A stretch of DNA of 64,000 nucleotides, taken from assembly GCA_035531755.1 (NCBI GenBank), contig DATKSK010000054.1, forward strand, positions 1 to 64,000. Direction: 5' to 3'. Position 1 is the stretch's first letter. Each line of letters starts with the position of its first letter. A program made the translations under genes and the position numbers. The notes beneath the pieces were generated by a model, which was not told where the DNA came from, made no database searches, and saw nothing but the letters and a program-made list of their open reading frames with translations. Shown piece by piece: positions 1-8,604 of the stretch. The DNA is from Acidimicrobiales bacterium. Lineage in GTDB: Bacteria > Actinomycetota > Acidimicrobiia > Acidimicrobiales > UBA8190.

Positions 1-40
1 ATCGCCGAGCCTCCCCTTGCCGCGCCGAAGCCTTCGATCG

Positions 41-1219
41 TCAATCGGTGTTCGTGGTGAGGATGTTCACGACCGCCACGCCCGACCCGCGTCCACCGAC
101 GTTGTGCTGCAGGACGTTGCCGTGGCGGATCTCGACCTGGCGCTCTTCGGCTTGGCCCCGCAGTTGCCACCAGCACTCGGTGAGCTGGGCGACGCCGGTG
201 GCACCGATCGGGTGGCCTTTGGCGAGAAGGCCGCCGCTGGTGTTGACCGGGATCCGCCCACCGAGCGCCGTGTCACCCTCGATCGACGCGATACCGCCCT
301 TGCCCTTGTCGACGAAGCCGAGGTCTTCGATGTCGAGGATCTCGGTGATCGTGAAGCAGTCGTGGACCTCGGCCATGTCGATCTCGGCCTGGGTCAGCCC
401 GGCCATCCGGTAGGCACGTTCCGCGGCGAGCGTGGTGGCCTTGATCCCGACATAGGAGGACTTCTCGTGCATCCACGGGTGGTCGGTCGCCAAACCGAAA
501 CCCGCCACGTACACCGGCTTGTCGGTGAACTCCGCGGCGCGCTCGGCGGGGACGAGGAGCGCGGCGGCGGCACCGTCGGTCTGTGGGCAGCAGTCGAGCA
601 GGTGCAACGGGTGGCAGACCGGCGGGCCGTTGAGGACGTCGTCCACCGTCACCTCGTTCTGGAAGTGGGCATACGGATCGAGCGCACCATTGTGGTGGTT
701 CTTCACCGCGACGCTCGCCAGCATCTCCCGAGTGGTGCCGAACTCGTACATGTGCCGGGTGGCGAACGGTGCGAACAGCGCCGGGGCGGATTCGCCCCGC
801 GTGTAGATCGGGTGCCCGGCGGCGGCGCGCGCGAGGAGGCCTTCGTCGGACGACTTGTCGCGCATCTTCTCGACGCCGATGACGAGCACGCAGTCGTGGA
901 CGCCGCTGGCCACGGCCATGGCGCCCATGCGGAAGGCGTCGCTCCCGCTCGGGCAGGCGTTCTCGACCCGGGTGCACGCGATGCCGTTCAGCCCGAGCGC
1001 GCTCGGCACGGTGTTGCCGGAGATGCTCTCCTGTCCCCACAGGCTGCCCCGCTGGGTGGCGACGACAGCGAAGTCGACCGCGTCGCGCGACATACCCTTG
1101 TCGACGTTGGCGAGCGCCGCCTCGAATGCCCCCGCCGCCATCTGCTCATAGCTCTGCTCGAACAGCTCACCGAACTTGATGAGGCCGGCGCCGACGACGG
1201 CGACACGGTTCCAGCTCAT
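41..1219 (-). CDS. Thiolase-family acyl-CoA acetyltransferase (SCP2-thiolase-like)
   Basis: A 392-residue thiolase-fold protein, expected to condense or cleave acyl-CoA thioesters in the cytoplasm. The nucleophile Cys lies near residue 89 in ENACPSGSDAF. The later catalytic blocks are AEVHDCFT and GLLAKGHPIGATG, and the C-terminal HNVGGRGSG loop is typical of the single-subunit, non-degradative thiolase branch. Its ATG overlaps the TGA of the upstream KAS-like/DUF35 gene by 4 bases, so the two are translationally coupled. The pair resembles archaeal and bacterial thiolase-DUF35 complexes in which the OB-fold protein bridges acyltransferases. The substrate cannot be read from sequence; lipid, sterol side-chain or polyketide-like metabolism are all possible. 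Confidence 0.9.
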   Translation of the reverse strand: MSWNRVAVVGAGLIKFGELFEQSYEQMAAGAFEAALANVDKGMSRDAVDFAVVATQRGSLWGQESISGNTVPSALGLNGIACTRVENACPSGSDAFRMGAMAVASGVHDCVLVIGVEKMRDKSSDEGLLARAAAGHPIYTRGESAPALFAPFATRHMYEFGTTREMLASVAVKNHHNGALDPYAHFQNEVTVDDVLNGPPVCHPLHLLDCCPQTDGAAAALLVPAERAAEFTDKPVYVAGFGLATDHPWMHEKSSYVGIKATTLAAERAYRMAGLTQAEIDMAEVHDCFTITEILDIEDLGFVDKGKGGIASIEGDTALGGRIPVNTSGGLLAKGHPIGATGVAQLTECWWQLRGQAEERQVEIRHGNVLQHNVGGRGSGVAVVNILTTNTD

Positions 1220-2616
1220 GATGCGACCCTCCGTACCTTGTAGCCGTACACGGGCACGCCCCGCTCGACCGCGTAGCGACGGAGCAGGAGCTCCACCCGA
1301 TCACCGATGCGGAGCTGCGCGGCGTCCTGGGGCATCCCCTGCAGCTGCACGCGGGCACCGTCGTCGAGGTCGACGACGGCCAGCGGGAGCGGTGCGACGA
1401 ACGGCGCTGGCATGGAGTGGTTCACGATGAACGTGTGGACGGTGCCGGTCCGTTCGAGGTCTCGCACCTCGAACTTGTTCGCACCACACCGGATGCACGC
1501 CGGGTGCACCGACGGCGGCACGTTGATCGCGCCGCACTCCACACAGTGGCCGCCCTGGAGCGCCAGCAGCTCCACACCACCTCGCACGTGCCCGGCTCCG
1601 CCCGGTGGCACGCCCATGGGGATCGGCTCTCCGGACGGTACCAGCTGACCACGAGCGCGCAGCACTTCGGCGTACGTGACGACGGCGCCGTCGTCGAACG
1701 CGTCGTCCGCGCCGGGGACCGGGGCGTCGACCTGGAGCGCGACGCCGGTCGCCCGGCCCCCGCCGTAACCGACGACTGCGGCGCGCCCCGACGAGCGCAA
1801 GGCGACGCGCAGGCCCAGCAGCGGCGCCGCCGCGCCGGTGTCACCCAGCTCGGCGTACGCAGCCGCCGACGCGGAGGCGTCCGCACCGAGTTTGCGGGCG
1901 AGCGCAGCACCCATCCGGCCGTCGGGGTCGGGCAGCGACCAGGCGTCGGCCTCTCCCACGGCCCGGCCGACCTCGGTGAGCATCGGAAGGAACACCTCTT
2001 CGCGGAACAGCCGCCCGTCGTAGAGATCACGCGTCGTGCCCTCGCCGTCGCCCCGGTAACGGTCGAGCACCGGACGCGTGCGCTGAGTCCTCGACACGAG
2101 CGAAGCCGGACCGGAGCCGGCGGCGAGCACCAGCGCTACCGCCCCTGCCGCCACCCGCGGCTCCCAACCCGTGCCCCCGCCCGGGACGACCGCATCGCCG
2201 GCAACGACCAAGGCTGTCGCCGCGCTTCCGGCAGCGATGGCGTCCCACGCGGCGACGAGGGCCTCCATGCCGGCGTGGGCCGAGCCGCTCAGCAGCGCAC
2301 CGCCGACCTCGGTCCGCAGCCGCAGCGCTGCGCTGAGGAGCGCGAGGCTCGGGCCCTCGGCGAACGGCGGCCGGCTCGTGCCCCACCAGATGCCGTCGAC
2401 GTCGCCGGGCGAGCACGCCGCCGTGGCGAGCGCCCGCACGGCAGCGAGCCACGACAGCGTCAGCGCGTCTTCGTCGGCCGCGCACACCGCGGCCTGACCC
2501 TTGCCGCCGCTCGTGCCCCACGCGGCCGCCACCTCGGCGGCAGGCAGCCGCAGCGAGGGTGCAGCAGCACCGACGGCCATGATACTGACGGCCTTGATAC
2601 TGACGGGCGAGACCAT
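1216..2616 (-). CDS. KAS III/HMG-CoA synthase-like domain fused to DUF35 zinc-ribbon OB-fold protein
   Basis: 466 residues in two parts. Residues about 10-310 have the look of a KAS III/HMG-CoA synthase fold, but where these enzymes carry the nucleophile (ACxAG) this protein reads GSAHAG, so the Cys seems replaced by Ala. Residues about 345-460 form a DUF35 (ChsH2/OB-fold) module with a zinc ribbon (CVEC and CIRC pairs) and an OB barrel. Likely role: a non-catalytic or acyl-binding scaffold that presents CoA substrates to the coupled thiolase. The ATG at 2616 has no Shine-Dalgarno sequence but lies 7 bases after a TAGAAT box. A near-perfect 10-base repeat encodes the first residues. Internal ATG at residue 13 is an alternative start. 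Confidence 0.8.
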   Translation of the reverse strand: MVSPVSIKAVSIMAVGAAAPSLRLPAAEVAAAWGTSGGKGQAAVCAADEDALTLSWLAAVRALATAACSPGDVDGIWWGTSRPPFAEGPSLALLSAALRLRTEVGGALLSGSAHAGMEALVAAWDAIAAGSAATALVVAGDAVVPGGGTGWEPRVAAGAVALVLAAGSGPASLVSRTQRTRPVLDRYRGDGEGTTRDLYDGRLFREEVFLPMLTEVGRAVGEADAWSLPDPDGRMGAALARKLGADASASAAAYAELGDTGAAAPLLGLRVALRSSGRAAVVGYGGGRATGVALQVDAPVPGADDAFDDGAVVTYAEVLRARGQLVPSGEPIPMGVPPGGAGHVRGGVELLALQGGHCVECGAINVPPSVHPACIRCGANKFEVRDLERTGTVHTFIVNHSMPAPFVAPLPLAVVDLDDGARVQLQGMPQDAAQLRIGDRVELLLRRYAVERGVPVYGYKVRRVAS

Positions 2617-2623
2617 GAAGCTG

Positions 2624-2629
2624 ATTCTA
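2624..2629 (-). promoter_or_regulatory. -10 box TAGAAT for the thiolase operon (leaderless start)
   Basis: On the minus strand TAGAAT is followed by 7 bases and then the ATG of the KAS-like/DUF35 gene, with no Shine-Dalgarno sequence. This spacing puts the transcription start at or next to the start codon. No clear -35 hexamer is seen. Confidence 0.5.
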
Positions 2630-2996
2630 TCTATGCACGATATTCACGCGTAACGCAGCAGCACGTGATCGTCCATATCCGGTCCCCCTCTGCCCACGGG
2701 TCCCGTGACCTCGCCTGGGGCCGTGAGTGATATCTCGGACAATCACTTTGACCGCGCCGACTCGTTGACCGCGCCGACCGTGCAATCTCACCGTGGACGG
2801 GCGTCGATATCCGTGCTCACGAGGTACGTCCGCGGCAGGTCGAGGGTCGGACAGCTCTTGGAGATCCTCGGCGAGCGACCTGAACCGTGGGCAATCGCCC
2901 GGCAGGACAACAGCGCTGATCCCTTGGAGCGCTGACGCTCGGTGGCCTGAACAGACACCTTCACAGCCCACCTCGTCGCACGAGATGGGCCTGCAG
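2630..2996. other. Gene-free spacer between two minus-strand units
   Basis: About 370 bases with lower GC than the flanks and no convincing reading frame. It should carry the upstream promoter elements of the thiolase operon and the 3' end of the winged-helix unit. I see no strong terminator hairpin. Short imperfect inverted GTGAGTGA/AATCAC elements around 2723-2750 could be a regulator site but are too weak to call. Confidence 0.5.
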
Positions 2997-3647
2997 TCAA
3001 CTGGCTCGCTCGGGCGACCTTGTCCTCGGGGGCCGGCGGTGACGCAGTTGGTGCAACAGAGTCTGCTCGTCCGGCCCGAGGCGCTCGGCGGCCCTGCCCT
3101 GCCCACGCGGAGGCTCCTTGAGCCGGTCGGTCAGGAGCTCGAGGTTGTGCTGTGCGGCCTCGAGCTGATCCCGGAACGCGTCGCGCTCTGCGACCACCGA
3201 TTCGGTCTCCGCGTTCGCTCGGGCCACGTCGCGCTGCAACACCGCATTGCGCGCCTCGAGCTGCTCGAGTCGCCGGCGTGCCCACGACGTCGAGTCGGCC
3301 CCCTCGGCCGGCGCGGCGGCGACCCGGGCGACACGCGCGAGCAGCGCGGCCGCGAGCTCGTCGTAGTCCATCGCGCCCTCGGCCACCTCAACCGACGACA
3401 CGACCGCCGCCTGGGCCCCACCGCCCCCACTGCGCGAGATCCGGTATGTCCGCTTTCCCTTGATCTCCCGGTCGAGCAGGCCGCCCTTGGCCATGGCGGC
3501 GACGACCTGGGTGAACCCGGCGTCGGTTCCCTCGTACCCGATCGCCTGCTTCAGCGCCGAGGTCGCCTTGCCGCTTGCGTCTTCGATCGGTCCCTGCTCT
3601 GCAAGATATGCGAGAACCCGATTACGAACGCTCTGATCTCGTGCCAC
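2997..3647 (-). CDS. Winged-helix protein with C-terminal coiled coil, function unknown
   Basis: 216 residues. The N-terminal ~75 residues look like a winged helix: helices in RNRVLAYLAEQG, an ALKQAIGY recognition segment, then a basic wing KGKRTYRI. A Gly-rich linker leads to residues ~95-180, predicted coiled coil rich in Glu/Leu heptads (RLEQLEARNAVLQRDV). The tail is Arg/Pro-rich. This suggests a dimeric DNA-binding or nucleoid-associated protein. Start GTG is chosen because AGGAGG lies 5 bases upstream; that sequence sits in a hairpin (separate entry). I do not recognise the family. No operon partner follows closely. Confidence 0.65.
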   Translation of the reverse strand: MARDQSVRNRVLAYLAEQGPIEDASGKATSALKQAIGYEGTDAGFTQVVAAMAKGGLLDREIKGKRTYRISRSGGGGAQAAVVSSVEVAEGAMDYDELAAALLARVARVAAAPAEGADSTSWARRRLEQLEARNAVLQRDVARANAETESVVAERDAFRDQLEAAQHNLELLTDRLKEPPRGQGRAAERLGPDEQTLLHQLRHRRPPRTRSPERAS

Positions 3648-3651
3648 AGAA

Positions 3652-3666
3652 CCTCCTCGAAGGAGG
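3652..3666 (-). promoter_or_regulatory. Hairpin that pairs the Shine-Dalgarno sequence of the winged-helix gene
   Basis: On the minus strand CCTCCT-TCG-AGGAGG forms a perfect 6-bp stem whose 3' arm is the entire Shine-Dalgarno sequence, ending 5 bases before the GTG start at 3647. In RNA this would hide the ribosome site. Confidence 0.55.
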
Positions 3667-4851
3667 GGCGCGATTCACCAACAGTCGATCCGTACAGAAA
3701 CGTACAGAGATCGGCCACATGCCCCAGCGGGACCTTAGCATCCTTGCTCCTTCGTTTCATCGCGCATGGCGTCATCGGCGCATACTGGGGGCGCCCAGCC
3801 AGGCCGCGTCACGGGTACCGGTTCTTACGCAATTCCCAGACACACGGGCGCTTCGGGGCCACGGGCGACGAACGCGCTGGTGACGGAGGCCAATGGTCGT
3901 GGGGTGTGCCCGGTACCGCGCGTCCGATCCGCCCACCTGTGTCGAATCACAACGCCGACACAACAACAGGGGCCGCCACGAGGAGGCGAGCCGCGATGCG
4001 CGATTCCGCCGGCTGTGCCGCGCGGATCTGCACCTCGGCGCGCAGACCAGTCCTCGGCCACGTACCCCCCGGCGCGACGCAAGTCGACGCGAGCACGACC
4101 GGCCCGGTGCTCGACGGGCTCGTACGCCGGCGCGAGAAGGGCCACGTCGACGACGAACACCGGCACGACATGCCCGTCACTCGTGCTCGACGGCGTGATC
4201 CTCGGGCTGCACCGGCCCGGGAGACCGTCTCCGCCATGGTGCTCGAGCGCGGCGCGGGCTTCGCCTTCGGGAGTGATCCACCGCTGTCCGGCGCGTCGTA
4301 CCGGTCCAGGGGGCGACCGCCGTCCTCGTCGCCGAGCACGGGAACGTCGCATCGCTCCGCCTCGACGACCAGGCCGGGCGTGCCGGCGACCACCGGGTGC
4401 GGCTCGCCCACCCGTGACGGCGACCCGAACCCCCTTCACGCCAGGTTGGCGTCGGTGCTCGACATGTCGGGGCGCGCCCTGGACGGAATTCTCCCTGGCC
4501 GTGGCGGCCGTCGTCGTGGAACGCGGGCGCTGCTCCCCCGGCTGATCCGGGTGGGCCTGGCCGCGGGACGGGGCCGCAGCCGGTAGGGCGGCATCGCGCA
4601 CCCCACCGGCCCGCCCCGTCCGAGTTCGCAGGTTCAGCACGTGGGGGGCATGTGCCGCTGTCCCGCTGGCTCGCGACCAGAGTGGGGCGCGCCGCTCACA
4701 TCCCACCGACACGCGGCTCACAGGATCGCCGGTGCGGACCCTGGCCACCACCGAATGTGAGCTCTTTCCCGCGATGCGTGTTCGGTCCCCGAGATCGCGG
4801 CCGAGGTGACGCGTACAATCTCTGTGCCGGGGGTGAAGGGGGGCCACCACA
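3667..4851. other. 1.2 kb stretch with no credible intact gene
   Basis: Every frame here gives Arg/Pro/Ser-rich translations of the shadow type and no frame stays protein-like over its length, so I call no gene. On the minus strand around 4090-4170 a short peptide, DGHVVPVFVVDVALLAPA, looks protein-like and recalls the N-terminal strand of photolyases, with EDHAVEHE in another frame just before it; this may be a decayed gene. The 3691-3710 part holds a 10-base direct repeat (cgtacagaaa/cgtacagaga) that could be an operator for the winged-helix gene. Confidence 0.5.
4814..4819 (+). promoter_or_regulatory. -10 box TACAAT for the SARP regulator
   Basis: TACAAT matches the sigma-70-type -10 consensus in a very GC-rich context. 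It would give a leader of about 25 bases containing the GAAGGGGGG ribosome site before the GTG at 4852. No good -35 is visible, which suits an activator-dependent promoter. Confidence 0.5.
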
Positions 4852-7800
4852 GTGATCGCCGTCCGCTTGCTCGGTCCTGTGGAAGTCGAGGTCGACGGGG
4901 ACAAGGTCGCGCTCTCCCGCACCCTCGAACGGGCCCTCCTGGCCAGATTGGCGCTCGAGCCCGGCCAGCCGGTGTCCACCAGCAGGCTGGTGGACGACCT
5001 CTGGGGCGATCACGCGCCGAGGGACGGGGTCGCCAGCCTGCAGGGGCTCGTCTACCGCCTGCGGCGGACGCTCGGACCGGAGGGCCGGTGCATCGTCCGC
5101 GTCGCCAACGGGTACTCGCTCGACGCCGAGGCGGTGCAGGTCGACGTGACCGCCTTCCACCGGCTCGTGGCGCGGGCGCGCGCCACCTCGGCGTCCGACA
5201 GCCCCCGTGACGCACCGGGACTGCTGCGCGCCGCGCTCGACCTGTGGAGAGGGCCACCGCTGTCCGGCCTGGAGTCGCTCCCGTTCGTCGGCACGCAGGC
5301 CACGCGCCTGAACGCTGCCCGGCTGGCCGCCCTGGGCGACCGGATCGCCGCCGACCTCGCCGCCGGCCGGCACGGCGACGTGATCGCCGAGCTCGAGACA
5401 CTGGTGGCCGAGCACCCCTTCGAGGAGCGATTCTGGGGGCAGCTCATGCTCGCCCTGTACCGCTCGGGCTCACAAGCCGGGGCACTGCGGTGCTTCGCCC
5501 GCCTGCGCGGCGTGCTGCGCGACGAGCTCGGCATCGACCCCGGACCGGCGGTGGCCGAGCTCGAACAGTCGATCCTGCGCCAGGACCCCTGCCTGGCCCT
5601 GGCGCCGGCGGCGCCGGCGTCCCTCCCGGCGGCGACCGGCGCGGCGGTGCCGGCGCCCGACGACGAGCCGATCGATGGACGCCGGCGGGCGGCGCCGTCC
5701 GGTGCCGAGTTCTCGGATCTCTCGTGGCTGGCACCGGCGGGCGCGGTGGGCTTCGTCGGGCGTCTCGCCGAGCTCGACGTGGCGCGATCGGCCCGACTGC
5801 GAGCGGTCGCGGGGGAGCAACTGCTCCTCTTGGTGACCGGGGAGCCCGGCATCGGCAAGACCCGCCTCACCGCGGAGTTCGCACGCGAGTTCGACGCCGA
5901 CGGCGACCTCGTTCTGCACGGCCGCTGGGACGAGGAGCCGCTGTGCCCGTACCAGGCGTTCCGCGAGGCGCTGGGTCGCTATGCGCGCCGTGCGCCCGCA
6001 TCGCTCGTCCGCGCCGACGTCGGGCCCCTGACCCCGGTCCTCGGCCGCATCGTGCCCGAGCTGGTCGAGAACCACGGCGCCGGCGGGCTCCTCGTCGACG
6101 GCGGGCCGGAGGGCGAGAGCGACGGCCAGGGCGAAAGCAAGGGCGAACGCGAGGGCGAACGCGAGGGCGAGGGCGAGGGCGAGGGCGAGGGCGAGCGCTA
6201 CCAGGCGTTCGATGCCGTCAGCCGGTGGATCGACGCCATCGCCGCTCGTCGCCGGCTGGTGCTCGTGCTCGACGACCTACACTGGGCGGACAGACCCTCG
6301 CTCCTGCTGCTGGAGTACCTCCTGCGGTCGACGTCGCCGTCCCCGGTGCTGATCGTGGCCACCTACCGCCAGACCGACGCCAAGGTGGCGGGATGGTTCT
6401 CCGAGTCCCTGGCGGGCATCCGCCGCACGGCGTCGGTCGAGCGCGTCGCTCTGGGCGGGCTGTCGGCAGCCGAGACCCAGGAGCTGGTGGAGGCGGCCAT
6501 CGGGCGCTCGCTCACCGACCCCGAGGCGGTGGGGGCGGCCAATCTGCAGCGCCACACCGGTGGGAACCCGTTCTTCCTGCAGGAGGTCGTCCGGGACCTC
6601 AACGAGGCGGGACGCTCGCTCGAGGCGTGGACGGTGGCCAACGCCGACGAGCTCCTGCTGCCCGACCGGCTGCGCGACGTCGTGCACTGGCGCCTGCGCC
6701 AGCTGTCGGGCGTGTGCATGCGCGTCCTGTCCGCCGCCTCGGCGATGGGAGAGGAGTTCGACATCGCCACGGTGGGCCAGGCCATCGACTGCGACGAGGC
6801 GACCTTGCTGGCCGCGCTCGACGAAGCGCGACAGGCCGGCGTCGTGAGCGAGAGCTCACGGGACTTCGACACGCATCGTTTCGCGCACGCGGTGGTCCGC
6901 CAGGCGCTCTACGACGAGCTGGGCCTCAGTCGCAGGGCGCGCCTGCACCGGCAGCTGGGCGCCGCGCTCGAGGCCCGCTACGGCGTGGACTCCGGCCGTC
7001 ACGCCGCCGAGCTCGCCCGCCACTTCTACCTCGGCGCCGGAGCCGGTGGCGTCAACGACGCGCTGCGCTATCTCCGGCTCGCAGCCGACTACGCGCTGCA
7101 GCAGGTGGCCTACGAGGCGGCCGCCGACCATCTCGCCCGGGCACTCGAGATCGTGTCGGTCTACCGCCCCTCCGACGAGCTGGAGCGCTGCCACCTCCTC
7201 CTGGCCATCGGCAGGGCCTGCATGAAGGCGGGACGGACGAGCGACGCCAATGCCCGGTTCCTCGAGGCCTTCGACGTCGCCGACCGCTGTGGGCGCGCCG
7301 ACCTGCTCGCCGAAGCTGCCCTGGGCTACGGCGGGGTCCTGCCCGCGGGGTCCGAGCCGAACCCGCAGGCGCGCGCCCTTTTGGAGTCGGCGCTCCCCGC
7401 GCTCTCGCCCGAGGACGGGCGCGCCCGGGCCCTGGTACTCGGCCGGCTCGCCCAGTGGGGCCACTTCGACCGCCCTCGGGCGGAACGGGAGGCCCTGGTC
7501 GACGAGGCGGTGGCCATCGCCCGCCACCTCGACCAGCCGTCGACGCTGGCCGCCGTGCTCGGGTACCGCTACTGGGCGCTCGACGGTCCCGACGACCCGG
7601 AGCAACAGGTCGCCGTGGCCATGGAGATCCGCCGCCTGGGCGAGCAGACCGGCGACCGCGAGACCGTGCTGCACGGGCTGAAGTGCGAGCTGCACTCCCG
7701 GTTCGAGCTCGGCGACTTCGAGAGGTCCAGACGCGTCGCTGCGGACCTGGGGGCGATCGCCGCCCAGATGCAGCAGCCCGAGTACCTGCGCCTCGGCTGC

Positions 7801-8526
7801 ATGTGGGACAGCCTGGTGGCGGGCATCGAGGGCCGGTACGCCGACGCCGAGCAGAGCGCGGCGCAAGCCGCTGCCATCCTGGAACGGACCGAGCATCCGC
7901 AGCTGTACGCGCTGTACGTGGGCCTCTCGCTGCCCTGGCGCTGGCTCCAGGGGCGGATGGAGGAATTGCGCCCCCTGCTGGAATTGGGCAAGACGGGTCG
8001 CGCCTCGCTGGGCGAGTCCGCGCTCGTGGCGTGGGTGGCGAGCGAGATCGGCCATGGCGACCAGGCCGGGGCGACCCTGGCGAGCCTCGACCCCGCCGAG
8101 GTCACCGACAGCGACCACAATTTCCATTGGTGGTTCCTCGTGGTGGCGCTCGCGCAGACGGCGTGGAACCTCGGCGACCGGCAGTGGGCGGCCGTCGTCT
8201 CCGACATCATCGAGCCCTACGCCGACCACAACTGCCGGGGAGGGCAGGCCACCTTCCTCGGCGCCGCTTCCATGCACCTCGGCGCCCTGTCGCTGCTGCT
8301 CGGCCGCAACGTTGCCGCCGTCGCACACCTCGAAGCGGCCCTGGCCCGCCACCAGTCGATGCGGGCCCGGCCCTTCGCCTGCCTGACCCAGGGCCTGCTC
8401 GCCACCGCCCTGCGGCGCGACGGCTCGGCGCACAGCGTGGCGCGCGCCCGACAGCTCGAGGACGAGGCGGGCACGACGGCGGCGGCGTTGGGGATCGCGC
8501 CGCGCTTCTCGCCGCCGGGATCCTGA
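4852..8526 (+). CDS. SARP/BTAD transcriptional regulator with AAA ATPase and TPR-like C-terminus
   Basis: A 1224-residue regulator of the large SARP (AfsR/MalT-like) class. Residues ~1-90 are an OmpR-type winged helix; ~95-245 are the bacterial transcriptional activation domain; an NTPase module follows, with Walker A GEPGIGKT at 330-337 and Walker B LVLVLDDLHWAD near 468-479; the last ~500 residues are helical TPR-like repeats. A Glu/Gly run at ~420-448, encoded by gagggc hexamer repeats, separates Walker A from Walker B and looks like a slippage expansion. Such proteins are STAND-type ATP-dependent activators of secondary or accessory metabolism. The target is unknown; the convergent hydrolase and divergent genes downstream are candidates. 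GTG start with GAAGGGGGG upstream. Confidence 0.88.
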   Translation: MIAVRLLGPVEVEVDGDKVALSRTLERALLARLALEPGQPVSTSRLVDDLWGDHAPRDGVASLQGLVYRLRRTLGPEGRCIVRVANGYSLDAEAVQVDVTAFHRLVARARATSASDSPRDAPGLLRAALDLWRGPPLSGLESLPFVGTQATRLNAARLAALGDRIAADLAAGRHGDVIAELETLVAEHPFEERFWGQLMLALYRSGSQAGALRCFARLRGVLRDELGIDPGPAVAELEQSILRQDPCLALAPAAPASLPAATGAAVPAPDDEPIDGRRRAAPSGAEFSDLSWLAPAGAVGFVGRLAELDVARSARLRAVAGEQLLLLVTGEPGIGKTRLTAEFAREFDADGDLVLHGRWDEEPLCPYQAFREALGRYARRAPASLVRADVGPLTPVLGRIVPELVENHGAGGLLVDGGPEGESDGQGESKGEREGEREGEGEGEGEGERYQAFDAVSRWIDAIAARRRLVLVLDDLHWADRPSLLLLEYLLRSTSPSPVLIVATYRQTDAKVAGWFSESLAGIRRTASVERVALGGLSAAETQELVEAAIGRSLTDPEAVGAANLQRHTGGNPFFLQEVVRDLNEAGRSLEAWTVANADELLLPDRLRDVVHWRLRQLSGVCMRVLSAASAMGEEFDIATVGQAIDCDEATLLAALDEARQAGVVSESSRDFDTHRFAHAVVRQALYDELGLSRRARLHRQLGAALEARYGVDSGRHAAELARHFYLGAGAGGVNDALRYLRLAADYALQQVAYEAAADHLARALEIVSVYRPSDELERCHLLLAIGRACMKAGRTSDANARFLEAFDVADRCGRADLLAEAALGYGGVLPAGSEPNPQARALLESALPALSPEDGRARALVLGRLAQWGHFDRPRAEREALVDEAVAIARHLDQPSTLAAVLGYRYWALDGPDDPEQQVAVAMEIRRLGEQTGDRETVLHGLKCELHSRFELGDFERSRRVAADLGAIAAQMQQPEYLRLGCMWDSLVAGIEGRYADAEQSAAQAAAILERTEHPQLYALYVGLSLPWRWLQGRMEELRPLLELGKTGRASLGESALVAWVASEIGHGDQAGATLASLDPAEVTDSDHNFHWWFLVVALAQTAWNLGDRQWAAVVSDIIEPYADHNCRGGQATFLGAASMHLGALSLLLGRNVAAVAHLEAALARHQSMRARPFACLTQGLLATALRRDGSAHSVARARQLEDEAGTTAAALGIAPRFSPPGS

Positions 8527-8604
8527 GCGTGGCGTCACGGCGACCGTCACCGTGACAGGGCCTTCCTCCGATCGGCGCTCCCCGACGGGCGCCGGGGGCG
8601 GCGG

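Noticed and set aside
3825-4979. Long minus-strand and plus-strand open frames in the 3.7-4.85 kb stretch, including a photolyase-like peptide
   Set aside because: Only a short stretch (DGHVVPVFVVDVALLAPA) looks protein-like; flanking translation is Arg/Pro/Ser-rich and does not follow the photolyase sequence. A decayed gene is possible but not supportable.
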